From an uncultured Eubacteriales bacterium (GTDB taxonomy: Bacteria; Bacillota; Clostridia; Peptostreptococcales; Anaerovoracaceae), in assembly GCA_902798745.1 (NCBI GenBank), contig CADBXM010000001.1, positions 1 to 64,000 of the forward strand: a DNA stretch of 64,000 nt, read 5' to 3'. The first letter of the stretch is position 1; each line of letters begins with the position of its first letter. This document shows, one piece after another, positions 49,328 through 58,942 of this stretch. The translations under genes and the position numbers were made by a program. A model generated the notes under the pieces. The model did not search any database and had not been told where the DNA came from. It was given only the letters and a program-made list of their open reading frames with translations.

Positions 49328-51571
49328 ATGGTTACATATCATGAACAAGGAACACAGTGGGTAAACGGTGCTCCTGTCGCAGCAGGTGAAGGCGTCAACA
49401 AAGAAGAAGGACGTCAGGGAACTATTGCATACCAGATCCTGAATGCGCACAACAACGACAAGGCTGATGGACTTTTCCATGTTAGCTTCGATGCACTCGT
49501 TTCGCACGACATCACTTATGTAGGAATTATCCAGACCGCTAGAGCAAGCGGACTCAAGGAATTCCCGATTCCATACGCTATGACAAACTGCCATAACAGC
49601 CTTTGCGCTGTAGGCGGAACAATCAACGAGGATGACCACGTATTCGGTCTCTCCGCTGCAAAGAAATACGGCGGAATCTATGTACCGGCTAACCAGAGTG
49701 TCATCCACTCATATGCACGTGAAGAGCTGGCCGCTTGCGGCAACATGATCCTCGGATCCGACTCCCACACACGTTACGGCGCTCTCGGAACAATGGGCGT
49801 TGGCGAAGGTGGTCCTGAGCTCGTAAAGCAGCTCCTCAAGAACACATGGGACATCACACCTCCACAGGTTGTACTCTGCTATGTAACAGGCGAACCTAAG
49901 AAGGGAATTGGTCCTCACGACGTAGCTATCGCTCTCGTAAAAGAGACATTCGGCAAGGGACTCGTAAAGAACAAGGTTCTCGAGTTCGCAGGCCCTGGAC
50001 TCAAGCATCTGCCATATGACTTCAGATCCGGTATCGACGTCATGACGACAGAGACAACATGCCTCTCATCCATCTGGGAGACAGACGAAGAGATAGAGAA
50101 ATACTATAAGACTTATAATCGTCCTGAGGCTTATAAGAAACTCGAGCCTGCTGAAGGCGCATACTATGACGCAATCATCAACATCGAGCTCGACAAGATG
50201 GAAGCAATGATCGCACTGCCATTCCATCCATCAAACGCTTACACTATCCACGAGTTCCTCGAGAACGCTGATGAGATCCTCAAGGGTGTTGAGGAAGAAG
50301 CTAAGGTCAAATTCCCTAAGGCTCACCTCGACCTCAGATCAAAGGTTTCCGACAAGGGCGTTTACGCGAACCAGGGAGTTATCGCAGGCTGCTCCGGCGG
50401 TATCTATGACAACATCGTAGAGGCTGCTGACATCCTTAAGGGCGGCAGCACAGGAAACGGATACTTCTCACTTTCCGTATATCCTACAAGCGTTCCTACA
50501 AGCCTCGAACTCACACGTCAGGGCAAGACAGAGGCTCTGCTTGAGGCAGGCGCTATCATCAAGCCTTCGTTCTGCGGACCATGCTTCGGTGCAGGAGACG
50601 TTCCGGCTAACAACGGACTTTCGCTCAGACATACAACACGTAACTTCCCTAACAGAGAAGGATCGAAGCCTGGCGAAGGACAGATCAGTGCAGTAGCTCT
50701 GATGGATGCAAGATCAATCGCTGCAACAGCTAAGAACGGTGGATACATCACAGCTGCTACAGACATCGACTACGAGACAGAGCATCTTGATTATCACTTC
50801 GATGACGAAGTTTACAAGAACCGCTGCTACTATGGATTCGGCAAAGCTGATCCTAGCGTAGAACTCGTTCTTGGACCAAACATTACAGATTGGCCTAAGA
50901 TGTATGAGCTTTCAGAGAACCTCATGGTTGAGCTCGCAGCAGTCATCCACGACCCTGTAACAACTACAGACGAGCTGATCCCATCCGGCGAGACTTCTTC
51001 CTACAGAAGTAACCCTCTGAGACTAGCAGAGTTCGCTCTCTCAAGAAGAGTTCCTGAGTACGTTGGAAGATCCAAGGCTATCGCTGCTGAGGAAGCTGAG
51101 AGAAGAGAAGGCAAGAAGCCTGAGAAGCTGACAAAGGCACTCGCTGCAGTAGGCGACGCTGATGAGCTTCTGAAGAACACTCAGTTCGGATCCTGCGTAT
51201 TCGCTAACAAGCCTGGTGACGGTTCTGCTCGTGAGCAGGCTGCATCCTGCCAGAAGGTGCTCGGCGGATTCGCCAACATCTGCTATGAGTATGCTACAAA
51301 GAGATACAGATCCAACTGCATCAACTGGGGTATCCTGCCATTCACACTCGACGAAGGTACTGAGTTCCCATACGAAGACGGCGAGTTCGTATTCGTACCT
51401 GGAATCAGAAAGGCTATCGAAGAGGGTCAGGAAGAGATCATGGCTAAGGTCGTTAAGAAAGACGGAAGCGTTGATGATCTCAAGCTCAACGTTAAGGGCC
51501 TCACAGCTGATGAAAAGCAGATCATCCTCGACGGCTGCCTCATGAACTACTACGCAGCTCAGAACAAATAA
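49328..51571 (+). CDS. Aconitase-family hydratase (YbhJ-like), probable aconitate hydratase
   Basis: A 747-residue [4Fe-4S] hydro-lyase. The three cluster cysteines are C355 in AGCSGGIYDN and C416/C419 in SFCGPCFGAG. GSDSHTRYGALGTMGVGEGGPE (144-164) and CINWGILPF near the end are aconitase-superfamily segments. It is closest in appearance to the YbhJ-type hydratases rather than to AcnA or AcnB. Being directly before NADP-isocitrate dehydrogenase and citrate lyase genes, it most likely interconverts citrate and isocitrate. AGGAGGG precedes the ATG. Confidence 0.88.
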   Translation: MVTYHEQGTQWVNGAPVAAGEGVNKEEGRQGTIAYQILNAHNNDKADGLFHVSFDALVSHDITYVGIIQTARASGLKEFPIPYAMTNCHNSLCAVGGTINEDDHVFGLSAAKKYGGIYVPANQSVIHSYAREELAACGNMILGSDSHTRYGALGTMGVGEGGPELVKQLLKNTWDITPPQVVLCYVTGEPKKGIGPHDVAIALVKETFGKGLVKNKVLEFAGPGLKHLPYDFRSGIDVMTTETTCLSSIWETDEEIEKYYKTYNRPEAYKKLEPAEGAYYDAIINIELDKMEAMIALPFHPSNAYTIHEFLENADEILKGVEEEAKVKFPKAHLDLRSKVSDKGVYANQGVIAGCSGGIYDNIVEAADILKGGSTGNGYFSLSVYPTSVPTSLELTRQGKTEALLEAGAIIKPSFCGPCFGAGDVPANNGLSLRHTTRNFPNREGSKPGEGQISAVALMDARSIAATAKNGGYITAATDIDYETEHLDYHFDDEVYKNRCYYGFGKADPSVELVLGPNITDWPKMYELSENLMVELAAVIHDPVTTTDELIPSGETSSYRSNPLRLAEFALSRRVPEYVGRSKAIAAEEAERREGKKPEKLTKALAAVGDADELLKNTQFGSCVFANKPGDGSAREQAASCQKVLGGFANICYEYATKRYRSNCINWGILPFTLDEGTEFPYEDGEFVFVPGIRKAIEEGQEEIMAKVVKKDGSVDDLKLNVKGLTADEKQIILDGCLMNYYAAQNK

Positions 51572-51590
51572 TTTAATTCAATAAATTCAG

Positions 51591-51643
51591 GGAGCCTCAT
51601 AATTGCATTCCCGGGCACACGGCTCGCGCAATTATGAGTCTCC
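51591..51643 (+). promoter_or_regulatory. Leader hairpin of icd carrying the 20-nt motif shared with fchA leader
   Basis: GGAG/CTCC and CTCATAATTGC (51596-51606) with GCAATTATGAG (51628-51638) form a stem whose loop contains CCCGGGCACACGGCTCGCGC (51610-51629, its last bases entering the stem). The same 20 bases occur, in the sense orientation, just inside the closing stem of the fchA leader. It may be a cis-acting RNA motif or a remnant of a repeat element. Confidence 0.6.
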
Positions 51644-51696
51644 TCAAAATCATTTACTTTTCACACTTACTTTTATTAAGGAGAGAAACCAAAAAA

Positions 51697-52911
51697 ATGG
51701 AAAAGATCAAAATGACAACTCCGATCGTAGAGATGGACGGAGACGAAATGACAAGGATCCTCTGGCAGATGATCAAGGACGAACTTATTCTTCCTTTCGT
51801 GGACCTCAAGACAGAGTATTATGACCTCGGACTTCCTGTACGTGATGAGACTCGCGACCAGATCACAAAGGATGCTGGCGAAGCTATCAAGAAGTACGGC
51901 GTTGGCGTAAAGTGCGCTACTATCACACCTAACGCTCAGCGTATGGACGAGTATCATCTCCATGAGATGTGGAAGAGCCCTAACGGAACTATCAGAGCTA
52001 TCCTCGACGGAACAGTTTTCCGTGCTCCTATCACGATCGATGGCATCAAGCCTGTAGTCAAGAACTGGACACAGCCTATCACTGTTGCTCGTCACGCATA
52101 CGGCGACCTCTACAAGGGTACAGAGTACAGAGTTCCTGAAGAAGGTACAGGCGAGCTCGTATTCAAGAACAGAAACGGCGAAGAGCTGTTCCACGAGACA
52201 GTTTACGACTTCGAGTGCCCGGGCATCCTCCAGAGCATCTACAACAAGGATTCCTCGATCGAGTCCTTCGCACACAGCTGCTTCAAGTTTGCTATCGAGA
52301 CAAAGCAGGACCTCTGGTTCTCCTGCAAGGACACAATCTCCAAGAAGTATGACATGCACTTCCGCAATGTATTCCAGAAGCTCTATGACGAAGTTTACAA
52401 AGACGAGTTCGAGAAGCTGGGACTGACTTACTTCTACACACTGATCGACGATGCTATCGCAAGAGTTATCAGAAGCAAGGGCGGATTCATCTGGGCTCTT
52501 AAGAACTATGATGGAGACGTAATGAGCGACATGGTATCCACAGCATTCGGATCACTCGCTATGATGACATCCGTACTCTGCAGCCCGGACGGCAAGTTCG
52601 AGTATGAAGCAGCTCACGGAACAGTTACACGCCACTACTACAAGTACCTCGAGGGCGAGGAAACATCCACAAACCCTATGGCTACTATCTTCGCATGGAC
52701 AGGCGCTCTCAAGAAGAGAGGCGAGATGGACGGACTCGAAGACCTGCAGGCATTCGGAGCTAAGCTCGAAGAGGCATGCATCGACACACTCAATGCTGGC
52801 ATCATGACAAAGGACCTCGTAGGACTCGTAGAGGGCATGGAAGCTCACGCAGTTCTTACAAAGGACTTCATCGCAGCAATCAGAGAGAGACTTGAAGCTA
52901 AACTTGCGTAG
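51697..52911 (+). CDS. icd: NADP-dependent isocitrate dehydrogenase, class II
   Basis: A 404-residue enzyme of the eukaryote-like homodimeric class: PIVEMDGDEMTRILWQMIKD at the start, SPNGTIRAILDGTVFRAPI as the isocitrate-binding phosphorylation-type loop, DDAIARVIRSKGGFIWALKNYDGDV with metal-binding Asp residues, and EAAHGTVTRHY for NADP. The reaction is reversible; next to aconitase and citrate lyase it may work as a 2-oxoglutarate carboxylase. The ATG at 51697 was chosen over one 21 codons upstream because AAGGAGAG lies between them. citD follows after 21 bp. Confidence 0.95.
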   Translation: MEKIKMTTPIVEMDGDEMTRILWQMIKDELILPFVDLKTEYYDLGLPVRDETRDQITKDAGEAIKKYGVGVKCATITPNAQRMDEYHLHEMWKSPNGTIRAILDGTVFRAPITIDGIKPVVKNWTQPITVARHAYGDLYKGTEYRVPEEGTGELVFKNRNGEELFHETVYDFECPGILQSIYNKDSSIESFAHSCFKFAIETKQDLWFSCKDTISKKYDMHFRNVFQKLYDEVYKDEFEKLGLTYFYTLIDDAIARVIRSKGGFIWALKNYDGDVMSDMVSTAFGSLAMMTSVLCSPDGKFEYEAAHGTVTRHYYKYLEGEETSTNPMATIFAWTGALKKRGEMDGLEDLQAFGAKLEEACIDTLNAGIMTKDLVGLVEGMEAHAVLTKDFIAAIRERLEAKLA

Positions 52912-52932
52912 TAAGTAAGGAGAGAATGACTT

Positions 52933-53229
52933 ATGAAAATCGTAAAACCTGCATCCGCAGGTACGCTTGAATCAAGCGATATCGAAATCAGGATCGAGCC
53001 TGCTGACGAATCCGGTATCGAAGTACATCTCACTTCGTCCGTTATGCAGCAGTTCGGTAAGAAGATCGAAGCAGTAATCAGAGGTACCCTCGAAGAACTC
53101 GGCGTTGAAAGCGCTTATGTAGATGCTGTAGACAAGGGAGCTCTCGACTGTACAGTTAGAGCACGTACTGCCGCAGCTGCTCACAGAGCTGCTGAGGACA
53201 GCAATTACGAATGGAGGGTCAAGGCATGA
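52933..53229 (+). CDS. citD: Citrate lyase acyl carrier protein (gamma subunit)
   Basis: A 98-residue carrier that holds the 2'-(5''-triphosphoribosyl)-3'-dephospho-CoA group. The attachment Ser is expected in PASAGTLESSDIEIRI, the family N-terminus. The C-terminal DKGALDCTVRARTAAAAHRAAE is typical. Its stop overlaps the citE start (ATGA), so subunits are made in fixed ratio. AAGGAGAG precedes the ATG. Confidence 0.95.
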   Translation: MKIVKPASAGTLESSDIEIRIEPADESGIEVHLTSSVMQQFGKKIEAVIRGTLEELGVESAYVDAVDKGALDCTVRARTAAAAHRAAEDSNYEWRVKA

Positions 53230-54095
53230 AACTGAGAAGAAGTATGATGTTTGTCCCGGGCAACAATCCGGGAATGATCAGAGACGCTGCCATCTATGGC
53301 GCTGACTGTCTCATGTTCGACCTTGAGGACTCTGTAGCTATCACTGAGAAAGACGCTGCAAGATACCTCGTTTACAACGCTCTTACAACGATCGATTACA
53401 GCCCTGCTGAGATCGTAGTAAGAATCAACGACCTCGAAAGCGGACTCGGTATCCAGGACCTCGAAGCTATCGTAAGAGCAAGGCCTGATGTAATCAGACT
53501 GCCAAAGACAGCAACAGCTAAGGACGTTACAGACTGCGAAAGAGAAATCGAGCGCATCGAGAAGGAAGCCGGAATCCCTGTAGGTTCTACTGGAATGATG
53601 GCAGCTATCGAAAGCGCTGAGGGAGTGCTCAATGCTCCTCAGATCGCTCTCGCATCCAAGAGACTCATTGGTATCGCTCTCGGTGCTGAGGACTACGTAA
53701 CAGACCTCAAGACCACAAGAGCTGATGGTACTGAGCTGGCATTCGCTCGCGGCATGATCGTAAACGCTGCAAGAATGGCCGGTATCGACGCTCTCGATAC
53801 GGTTTACTCCGATGTCAACAATGAGGAAGGATTCCTCCACGAAGTCAATATCATCAAGAAGATGGGATTCAGCGGCAAGAGTGTTATCAACCCTCGTCAG
53901 ATCGAGCCTCTGCACAGGACATTCAGACCTAGCCAGAAGGACATCGACAAGGCTCTTGCTATCATGGAAGCTATCAAGGAAGCCAATGCAAAGGGAAGCG
54001 GCGTAGCCTCCCTCAAGGGCAAGATGATCGACAAGCCTGTAGTTGCACGTGCCAGATACCTGCTTGAGCTTGCAGGCATTGAAGTGGACGCTTAG
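53226..54095 (+). CDS. citE: Citrate lyase beta subunit (citryl-ACP lyase)
   Basis: A 289-residue TIM-barrel lyase that splits citryl-ACP into acetyl-ACP and oxaloacetate. Key segments are RRSMMFVPGNNPGM, DCLMFDLEDSVAITEKDAARYLV (metal Glu/Asp), VVRINDLESGLGIQDLEAIV and GFSGKSVINPRQIEPLH. An earlier in-frame ATG at 53211 lies within citD and contains the GGAGG that serves the ATG at 53226. Part of citDEF. Confidence 0.96.
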   Translation: MKLRRSMMFVPGNNPGMIRDAAIYGADCLMFDLEDSVAITEKDAARYLVYNALTTIDYSPAEIVVRINDLESGLGIQDLEAIVRARPDVIRLPKTATAKDVTDCEREIERIEKEAGIPVGSTGMMAAIESAEGVLNAPQIALASKRLIGIALGAEDYVTDLKTTRADGTELAFARGMIVNAARMAGIDALDTVYSDVNNEEGFLHEVNIIKKMGFSGKSVINPRQIEPLHRTFRPSQKDIDKALAIMEAIKEANAKGSGVASLKGKMIDKPVVARARYLLELAGIEVDA

Positions 54096-54107
54096 GAGGA
54101 ATAGGCA

Positions 54108-55634
54108 ATGGATGTTACAAAAATCAAGAACATAGACAAAATCACTTATCGCGGTGTGTTCGATGCGGAAAAGAGTCCGCATAAGAACCAGCCCGCAAAA
54201 GCAAGCAAAATGCTGCCGAGCATTCGCGAGGCTATCATCAAGTCGGGACTCAAAGACGGTATGACGATCTCCTTCCACCATCATTTCAGAAATGGTGACT
54301 ATATCGTCAACATGGTTCTCGATGAGATCGCTAAGCTCGGTATCAAGGATCTGACAGTAGCTGCCAGCTCACTCGCGAGCTGCCACGCTCCAATGATCGA
54401 GCACATCAAGAATGGCGTAGTTACTCATATCGAGACAAGCGGCATGAGAGGCGACCTCGCTGAGGCTGTTTCCCGCGGACTCATGGATACTCCTGTAGTA
54501 TTCAGATCACACGGCGGACGTGCTGACGCTATCGCTAACGGCGACATCCATATCGACGTTGCTTTCCTCGGTGCTCCTACATGCGACATCATGGGTAACG
54601 CTAATGGTTACAACCGTTACGAAGAGAACGCTACAATGTGCGGTTCCCTCGGATATGCAAAGGTTGACGCTGAGTTTGCTGACTGCGTTGTAGTCATCAC
54701 TGACCACATCGTACCTTATCCAAACACACCATGCGGCATCCCTGCAGTAAACGTTAGATACATCGTCGAAGTTGAGAACATCGGCGACCCTAACGGAATC
54801 ATGAGCGGAGCTACACGTTACACAAAGAACCCTAAAGAGCTGATGATCGCTAAGCAGACAGCTGAGGTCATCGAGCACTCTGGTTACTTCAAGGACGGAT
54901 TCTCGATGCAGATGGGTTCCGGCGGAGCTTCCCTCGCTACAGCAAGATTCCTTCGTGAGAAGATGGAAGAGCAGGGAATCCACTGCGACTTCGCTCTCGG
55001 TGGTATCACAGGACAGATCGCAGAGATGCATGAGGCTGGCCTCATCGACAAGATCCTCGATGTACAGTCATTCGACCTCAGAGCTGCTGAGTCTCTCAAG
55101 AACAACAGATTCCACGCTCAGATCGACGGATGCTTCTACGCAGGCTATGACTTCGTAGGCGCTGCTGTAAACGCTCTCGACTTCGTTATCCTTTCGGCTC
55201 TCGAAATCGACGTAGACTACAATGTAAACGTACTCACAGGTTCTGACGGAGTTATCAGAGGAGCTATCGGTGGCCACCCTGATACAGCTGACGGAGCTAA
55301 GATGTCCGTAGTAGTTGGCCCTCTGACAAGAGGTCGTATCCCTACTATCGTTGACCACGTTCAGACAGTCATCACACCTGGCGCTGACGTAGACGTAGTT
55401 GTTACTGACCAGGGTGTTTCGGTCAACCCTAATAGACCTGACATCGCTGAGAAGCTGCAGCAGGCCGGTATCCGTCTGTACACAATGGAAGAGCTCAAGG
55501 AAAGAGCTGAGAAGATCGTAGGCAAGCCAGATCCTATCAAGTATAAGGACAAGGTTGTCGGACTCGCTCTCTACAGAGATAACTCCATCATCGATGTTAT
55601 CCATGAGATCGATGAGTCGGATATGTCCAGATAA
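54108..55634 (+). CDS. citF: Citrate lyase alpha subunit (citrate:acetyl-ACP transferase)
   Basis: A 508-residue CoA-transferase-like subunit exchanging acetate for citrate on the carrier protein. Typical stretches are GLKDGMTISFHHHFRNGDYIVNMVLDEI, FRSHGGRADAIANGDIHIDVAFLGAPTCD and QMGSGGASLATARFLREKM. It completes citDEF after a 12-bp gap with AGGAGG. The hairpin after it has no clear T run, so transcription may continue into fhs. Confidence 0.97.
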   Translation: MDVTKIKNIDKITYRGVFDAEKSPHKNQPAKASKMLPSIREAIIKSGLKDGMTISFHHHFRNGDYIVNMVLDEIAKLGIKDLTVAASSLASCHAPMIEHIKNGVVTHIETSGMRGDLAEAVSRGLMDTPVVFRSHGGRADAIANGDIHIDVAFLGAPTCDIMGNANGYNRYEENATMCGSLGYAKVDAEFADCVVVITDHIVPYPNTPCGIPAVNVRYIVEVENIGDPNGIMSGATRYTKNPKELMIAKQTAEVIEHSGYFKDGFSMQMGSGGASLATARFLREKMEEQGIHCDFALGGITGQIAEMHEAGLIDKILDVQSFDLRAAESLKNNRFHAQIDGCFYAGYDFVGAAVNALDFVILSALEIDVDYNVNVLTGSDGVIRGAIGGHPDTADGAKMSVVVGPLTRGRIPTIVDHVQTVITPGADVDVVVTDQGVSVNPNRPDIAEKLQQAGIRLYTMEELKERAEKIVGKPDPIKYKDKVVGLALYRDNSIIDVIHEIDESDMSR

Positions 55635-55660
55635 CAAAGAGATCATTTGAATGACCCCGA

Positions 55661-55690
55661 ATGGCCGGGAGATCCTGTTCTCCCGGCCAT
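55661..55690 (+). terminator. Intercistronic hairpin between citF and fhs
   Basis: A perfect 11-bp stem, ATGGCCGGGAG (55661-55671) with CTCCCGGCCAT (55680-55690), is followed by ATTCATTAAAAGG and the fhs ribosome binding site. Without a T run it is more likely a processing or stabilising hairpin than a strong terminator. Confidence 0.55.
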
Positions 55691-55713
55691 ATTCATTAAA
55701 AGGAGAGAAATAA

Positions 55714-57396
55714 ATGCAAGTAAAGACAGACATCGAAATCGCTCAGGAACATGAGATGAAGCTGATCAAAGATATCGTTGAAGATATCGGTCTTCCTTGG
55801 GACGCTAACCATATCGAGCCTTACGGAAACTACAAGACAAAGATCAAGGCAAGAGTCGTAAGAGAACTCGCTGACAAGCCGGATGGCAAGCTGATCCTCG
55901 TAACAGCTATCACTCCTACACCTGCCGGCGAAGGTAAAACTACTACTTCGGTAGGCCTTGCTGACGGTCTCAGAAAGATCGGTAAGAAGTCCATGGTAGC
56001 ACTTCGCGAGCCTTCCCTCGGACCTGTATTCGGTATCAAGGGTGGTGCTGCAGGCGGTGGATATGCTCAGGTAGTTCCAATGGAGGACATCAACCTCCAC
56101 TTCACAGGCGACTTCCATGCAATCGGAGCAGCTAACAACCTCCTCTGCGCTATGCTCGACAACCATATCCAGCAGGGTAATGCTCTCGGCATCGATGCAA
56201 AGAGGATCACACTCAAGAGAGCCGTTGACATGAACGACAGACAGCTCCGCCACATCGTAGACGGTATCGGCGGAAGAGCTCAGGGAGTTCCTCGTGAAGA
56301 CGGATTCGAGATCACAGTAGCATCCGAAGTAATGGCTATCCTTTGTCTCAGCAACCACATCTGGGAGCTCAAGGAGAGACTCGGAAAGATGATCGTTGCT
56401 TACACATTCGACGGCACACCTGTTACAGCTCACGACCTCAAGGCTGAGGGAGCTATGGCAGCACTGCTCAAGGATACGATGAAGCCAAATCTGGTCCAGA
56501 CTCTTGAGTACACACCTGCACTCATCCACGGTGGACCTTTCGCTAACATCGCTCACGGCTGCAACTCCATCATCGCTACAAAGACAGCTATGAAGCTTGC
56601 AGACTACGTTGTAACTGAGGCTGGTTTCGCTGCTGACCTCGGAGCTGAGAAGTTCATTGACATCAAGTGCCGCGCTGCAAACATCAAGCCTGACGCTTGT
56701 GTCATCGTTGCTACAGTAAGAGCTCTGAAGTATCACGGCGGAGTTGACAAGAAGAACCTCAACATCGAGAACCTCGAGGCTCTCGAAGCAGGTCTTCCAA
56801 ACCTCCTGAGACACGTAGATAACGTCAAGAACGTATACGGTCTCCCATGCGTAGTTGCTATCAACGCATTCCCTACAGATACAAAGGCAGAGCTTAAGCT
56901 CGTACAGGAAAAGTGCAATGAGCTTGGCGTAAACGCAGTTCTGTCCGAAGTATGGGCAAAGGGCGGCGAAGGCGGTAAGGTACTCGCAGAAGAAGTCGTT
57001 AGACTCTGCGACGAGCCAAACAACTTCAGCTATGTATATGACGATGAGGACAGTGTAGAAGAGAAGATCAAGAAGATCGCTCACAAGGTATACCATGCTA
57101 AGCACGTGTTCTTCTATCTCGAGGCTCAGAAGAAGGCTCAGAGAATCAAAGAACTCGGACTCGACCATCTGCCAATCTGTATGGCGAAGACACAGTACTC
57201 CTTCTCCGACGATCCTAAACTGCTCGGAGCTCCTGATGACTTCGTCCTGAACGTAAGAGACCTCAAGATCTCCGCAGGCGCAGGATTCATCGTTGCTTAC
57301 ACAGGTGACATCATGACTATGCCGGGACTTCCTAAGGTTCCATCCGCAGAGAACATCGATATCGATGACAAGGGCATGATCACAGGTCTGTTCTAA
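55714..57396 (+). CDS. fhs: Formate-tetrahydrofolate ligase
   Basis: A 560-residue ligase (10-formyl-THF synthetase). The ATP-binding loop is [20 protein letters not shown], followed by [39 protein letters not shown], both highly conserved. In histidine fermentation it works backward: 10-formyl-THF plus ADP and phosphate give formate and ATP. This links it to ftcD and fchA encoded 16 kb away on the other strand. It is followed by a strong terminator. Confidence 0.97.
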   Translation: MQVKTDIEIAQEHEMKLIKDIVEDIGLPWDANHIEPYGNYKTKIKARVVRELADKPDGKLILVTAITPTPAGEGKTTTSVGLADGLRKIGKKSMVALREPSLGPVFGIKGGAAGGGYAQVVPMEDINLHFTGDFHAIGAANNLLCAMLDNHIQQGNALGIDAKRITLKRAVDMNDRQLRHIVDGIGGRAQGVPREDGFEITVASEVMAILCLSNHIWELKERLGKMIVAYTFDGTPVTAHDLKAEGAMAALLKDTMKPNLVQTLEYTPALIHGGPFANIAHGCNSIIATKTAMKLADYVVTEAGFAADLGAEKFIDIKCRAANIKPDACVIVATVRALKYHGGVDKKNLNIENLEALEAGLPNLLRHVDNVKNVYGLPCVVAINAFPTDTKAELKLVQEKCNELGVNAVLSEVWAKGGEGGKVLAEEVVRLCDEPNNFSYVYDDEDSVEEKIKKIAHKVYHAKHVFFYLEAQKKAQRIKELGLDHLPICMAKTQYSFSDDPKLLGAPDDFVLNVRDLKISAGAGFIVAYTGDIMTMPGLPKVPSAENIDIDDKGMITGLF

Positions 57397-57431
57397 GAAA
57401 GGTTCTAAGAAGGACTCAAATGATTCAAATG

Positions 57432-57469
57432 AAAGTGTGCAAGGGGAATTCCTCTTGTACACTTTTTTA
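57432..57469 (+). terminator. Terminator after fhs
   Basis: AAAGTGTGCAAG (57432-57443) pairs with CTTGTACACTTT (57453-57464), one mismatch, and is followed by TTTTAT. Confidence 0.88.
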
Positions 57470-57475
57470 TTGTCC

Positions 57476-57671
57476 GCAGCCTCGTCGCGCGAATATACGC
57501 CTTCGATTTTGGTATTCCCTCGCCGGGGATCGCTGCTCGCTCGACTTTGCCTCTCGGGGAGCCTAGTCTGACGCTGCGCTTGCGACGGCCGGCTCCTAGC
57601 CGATCGCCTGCAGCCTCGTCGCGCGATCCCTAGCGGCTCCTCCATGCAAAATCGGCACCGTATATTCGCGC
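57476..57671. repeat. GC-rich inverted-repeat element before citC
   Basis: The ends are matched in inverted order: GCGCGAATATACG (57487-57499) with its complement at 57659-57671, CGATTTTG (about 57504-57511) with CAAAATCG (about 57646-57653), and GGGATCGC (57536-57543) with GCGATCCC (57623-57630). GCAGCCTCGTCGCGCGA is also directly repeated at 57476-57492 and 57610-57626. The centre has GGAGCC/GGCTCC. It is clearly more GC-rich than its surroundings and holds no gene. The following 57672-57822 is ordinary AT-rich leader. Confidence 0.65.
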
Positions 57672-57822
57672 ACGCCACAAGCGGAAACAATATGATTTAA
57701 ATCGAAAGTGGCATTGCCATACTATTTCAGCTGCTCTACAAACAATGCGACGATTAATAGTGCTCTTTATGTCTTCGGCATATGTTATACTTTTATAGAA
57801 GCAATTATTTAGGGGAATTGGT

Positions 57823-58839
57823 ATGGATATAAGCATTTATGAAACTCCGTTGAAAGAGGAGCGCAAAATAGAATACGAAAGATTTCTTAACTCTGCCGGG
57901 CTCAGAAATGAGGACGATTCCGACTTTATCGCGTGGATGAAGGACGATGACGGCAGACTTGTCGCGAGCGGATCGCTTGCAGGTCATACAATAAAGCAGC
58001 TTGCGGTGGATCCTTCTATCGAAGGCACCGGCGCGATGGCGCAGATAATGAGCGCGATCGTAAAGGAGGCTTACGAAAAAGGAAAGACGAGGCTGTTCCT
58101 TTGCACCAAGCCAAAGAATCTCAAGATGATGTCTTCACTCGGCTTCAATCAGCTGGTAGCCATTGAGGACGCTGTACTCATGGAAAACAGAAGGAACGGC
58201 CTTGAGAAATTCCTTAACAAGGTGAGACAGGATGCCGAAGAGAACTGCTCCGATCTTGAGAACGTCAGCTGCGGCGCGGTGGTGTGCAACTGCGACCCGT
58301 TCACTCTCGGACACAGACACCTGATCGAATACGCTTCGCAGCACTGTGACTTTCTTTATGTATTTGCGGTCGCCGAGGCGGGCTCGATGTTCACTCCTGA
58401 TGACCGTATCGAGATGATAAAGCAGGGGACGGCAGACATTGAAAACTGCCATGTCTACAGCAGTGAGCTTTATCTGGTGTCGCGCGCGACTTTCCCTGCA
58501 TACTTCATACGTGATGAGGAGCATGCCGATGAGGTGAGGTCAGACCTGGATATCACGTTGTTCGCTGAGAAAATCGCTCCGGCTCTCAACATAACTAAGA
58601 GATTCGTTGGCCAGGAGCCGTTTTCGCCTGTGACCAACGCATATAACACAAGGATGAAAAAGCTACTTCCTGAGTACGGGATCGAGCTAATAGAAATACC
58701 GAGATTTGCTACGGAAGGCGATGAGCTGGCAGTCAGCGCAAGCCGCGTGAGGAAGCTCTTCGAAGAGGGCGATCTCGAGGCGGTCAAGGAGCTTGTGCCT
58801 GAGACGACTTACAACGTGATCAAGAAGTACGCTGAATAA
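57823..58839 (+). CDS. citC: [Citrate (pro-3S)-lyase] ligase
   Basis: A 338-residue enzyme that acetylates the citrate lyase carrier with ATP, activating the complex. An N-terminal GNAT-like part (QLAVDPSIEGTGAMAQIMSAIV) is followed by a nucleotidyltransferase domain beginning CGAVVCNCDPFTLGHRHLIEYA (HxGH-type motif) and ending AVSASRVRKLFEEGDLEAVKELVP. It is separated from citDEF by fhs, a terminator and the inverted-repeat element, so it may be expressed independently. A weak site (TAGGGG) precedes the ATG. Confidence 0.94.
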   Translation: MDISIYETPLKEERKIEYERFLNSAGLRNEDDSDFIAWMKDDDGRLVASGSLAGHTIKQLAVDPSIEGTGAMAQIMSAIVKEAYEKGKTRLFLCTKPKNLKMMSSLGFNQLVAIEDAVLMENRRNGLEKFLNKVRQDAEENCSDLENVSCGAVVCNCDPFTLGHRHLIEYASQHCDFLYVFAVAEAGSMFTPDDRIEMIKQGTADIENCHVYSSELYLVSRATFPAYFIRDEEHADEVRSDLDITLFAEKIAPALNITKRFVGQEPFSPVTNAYNTRMKKLLPEYGIELIEIPRFATEGDELAVSASRVRKLFEEGDLEAVKELVPETTYNVIKKYAE

Positions 58840-58942
58840 TGCCGAATAATAGTGGTACAGGCTGGATTTCCACCCGTAGCGCAGAATTGGGGGCTCAGAG
58901 ACGGAAGACAGTAACCATATTGTATATATATTGAACTAACTA

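Noticed and set aside
53205-54284. 359-codon open frame opposite citE
   Set aside because: It is antisense to a clear citE gene and no family is visible.
55696-57690. 664-codon open frame opposite fhs
   Set aside because: It is a shadow of fhs caused by codon bias. The protein is Ser/Val/Cys-rich with no domain and fhs is certain.
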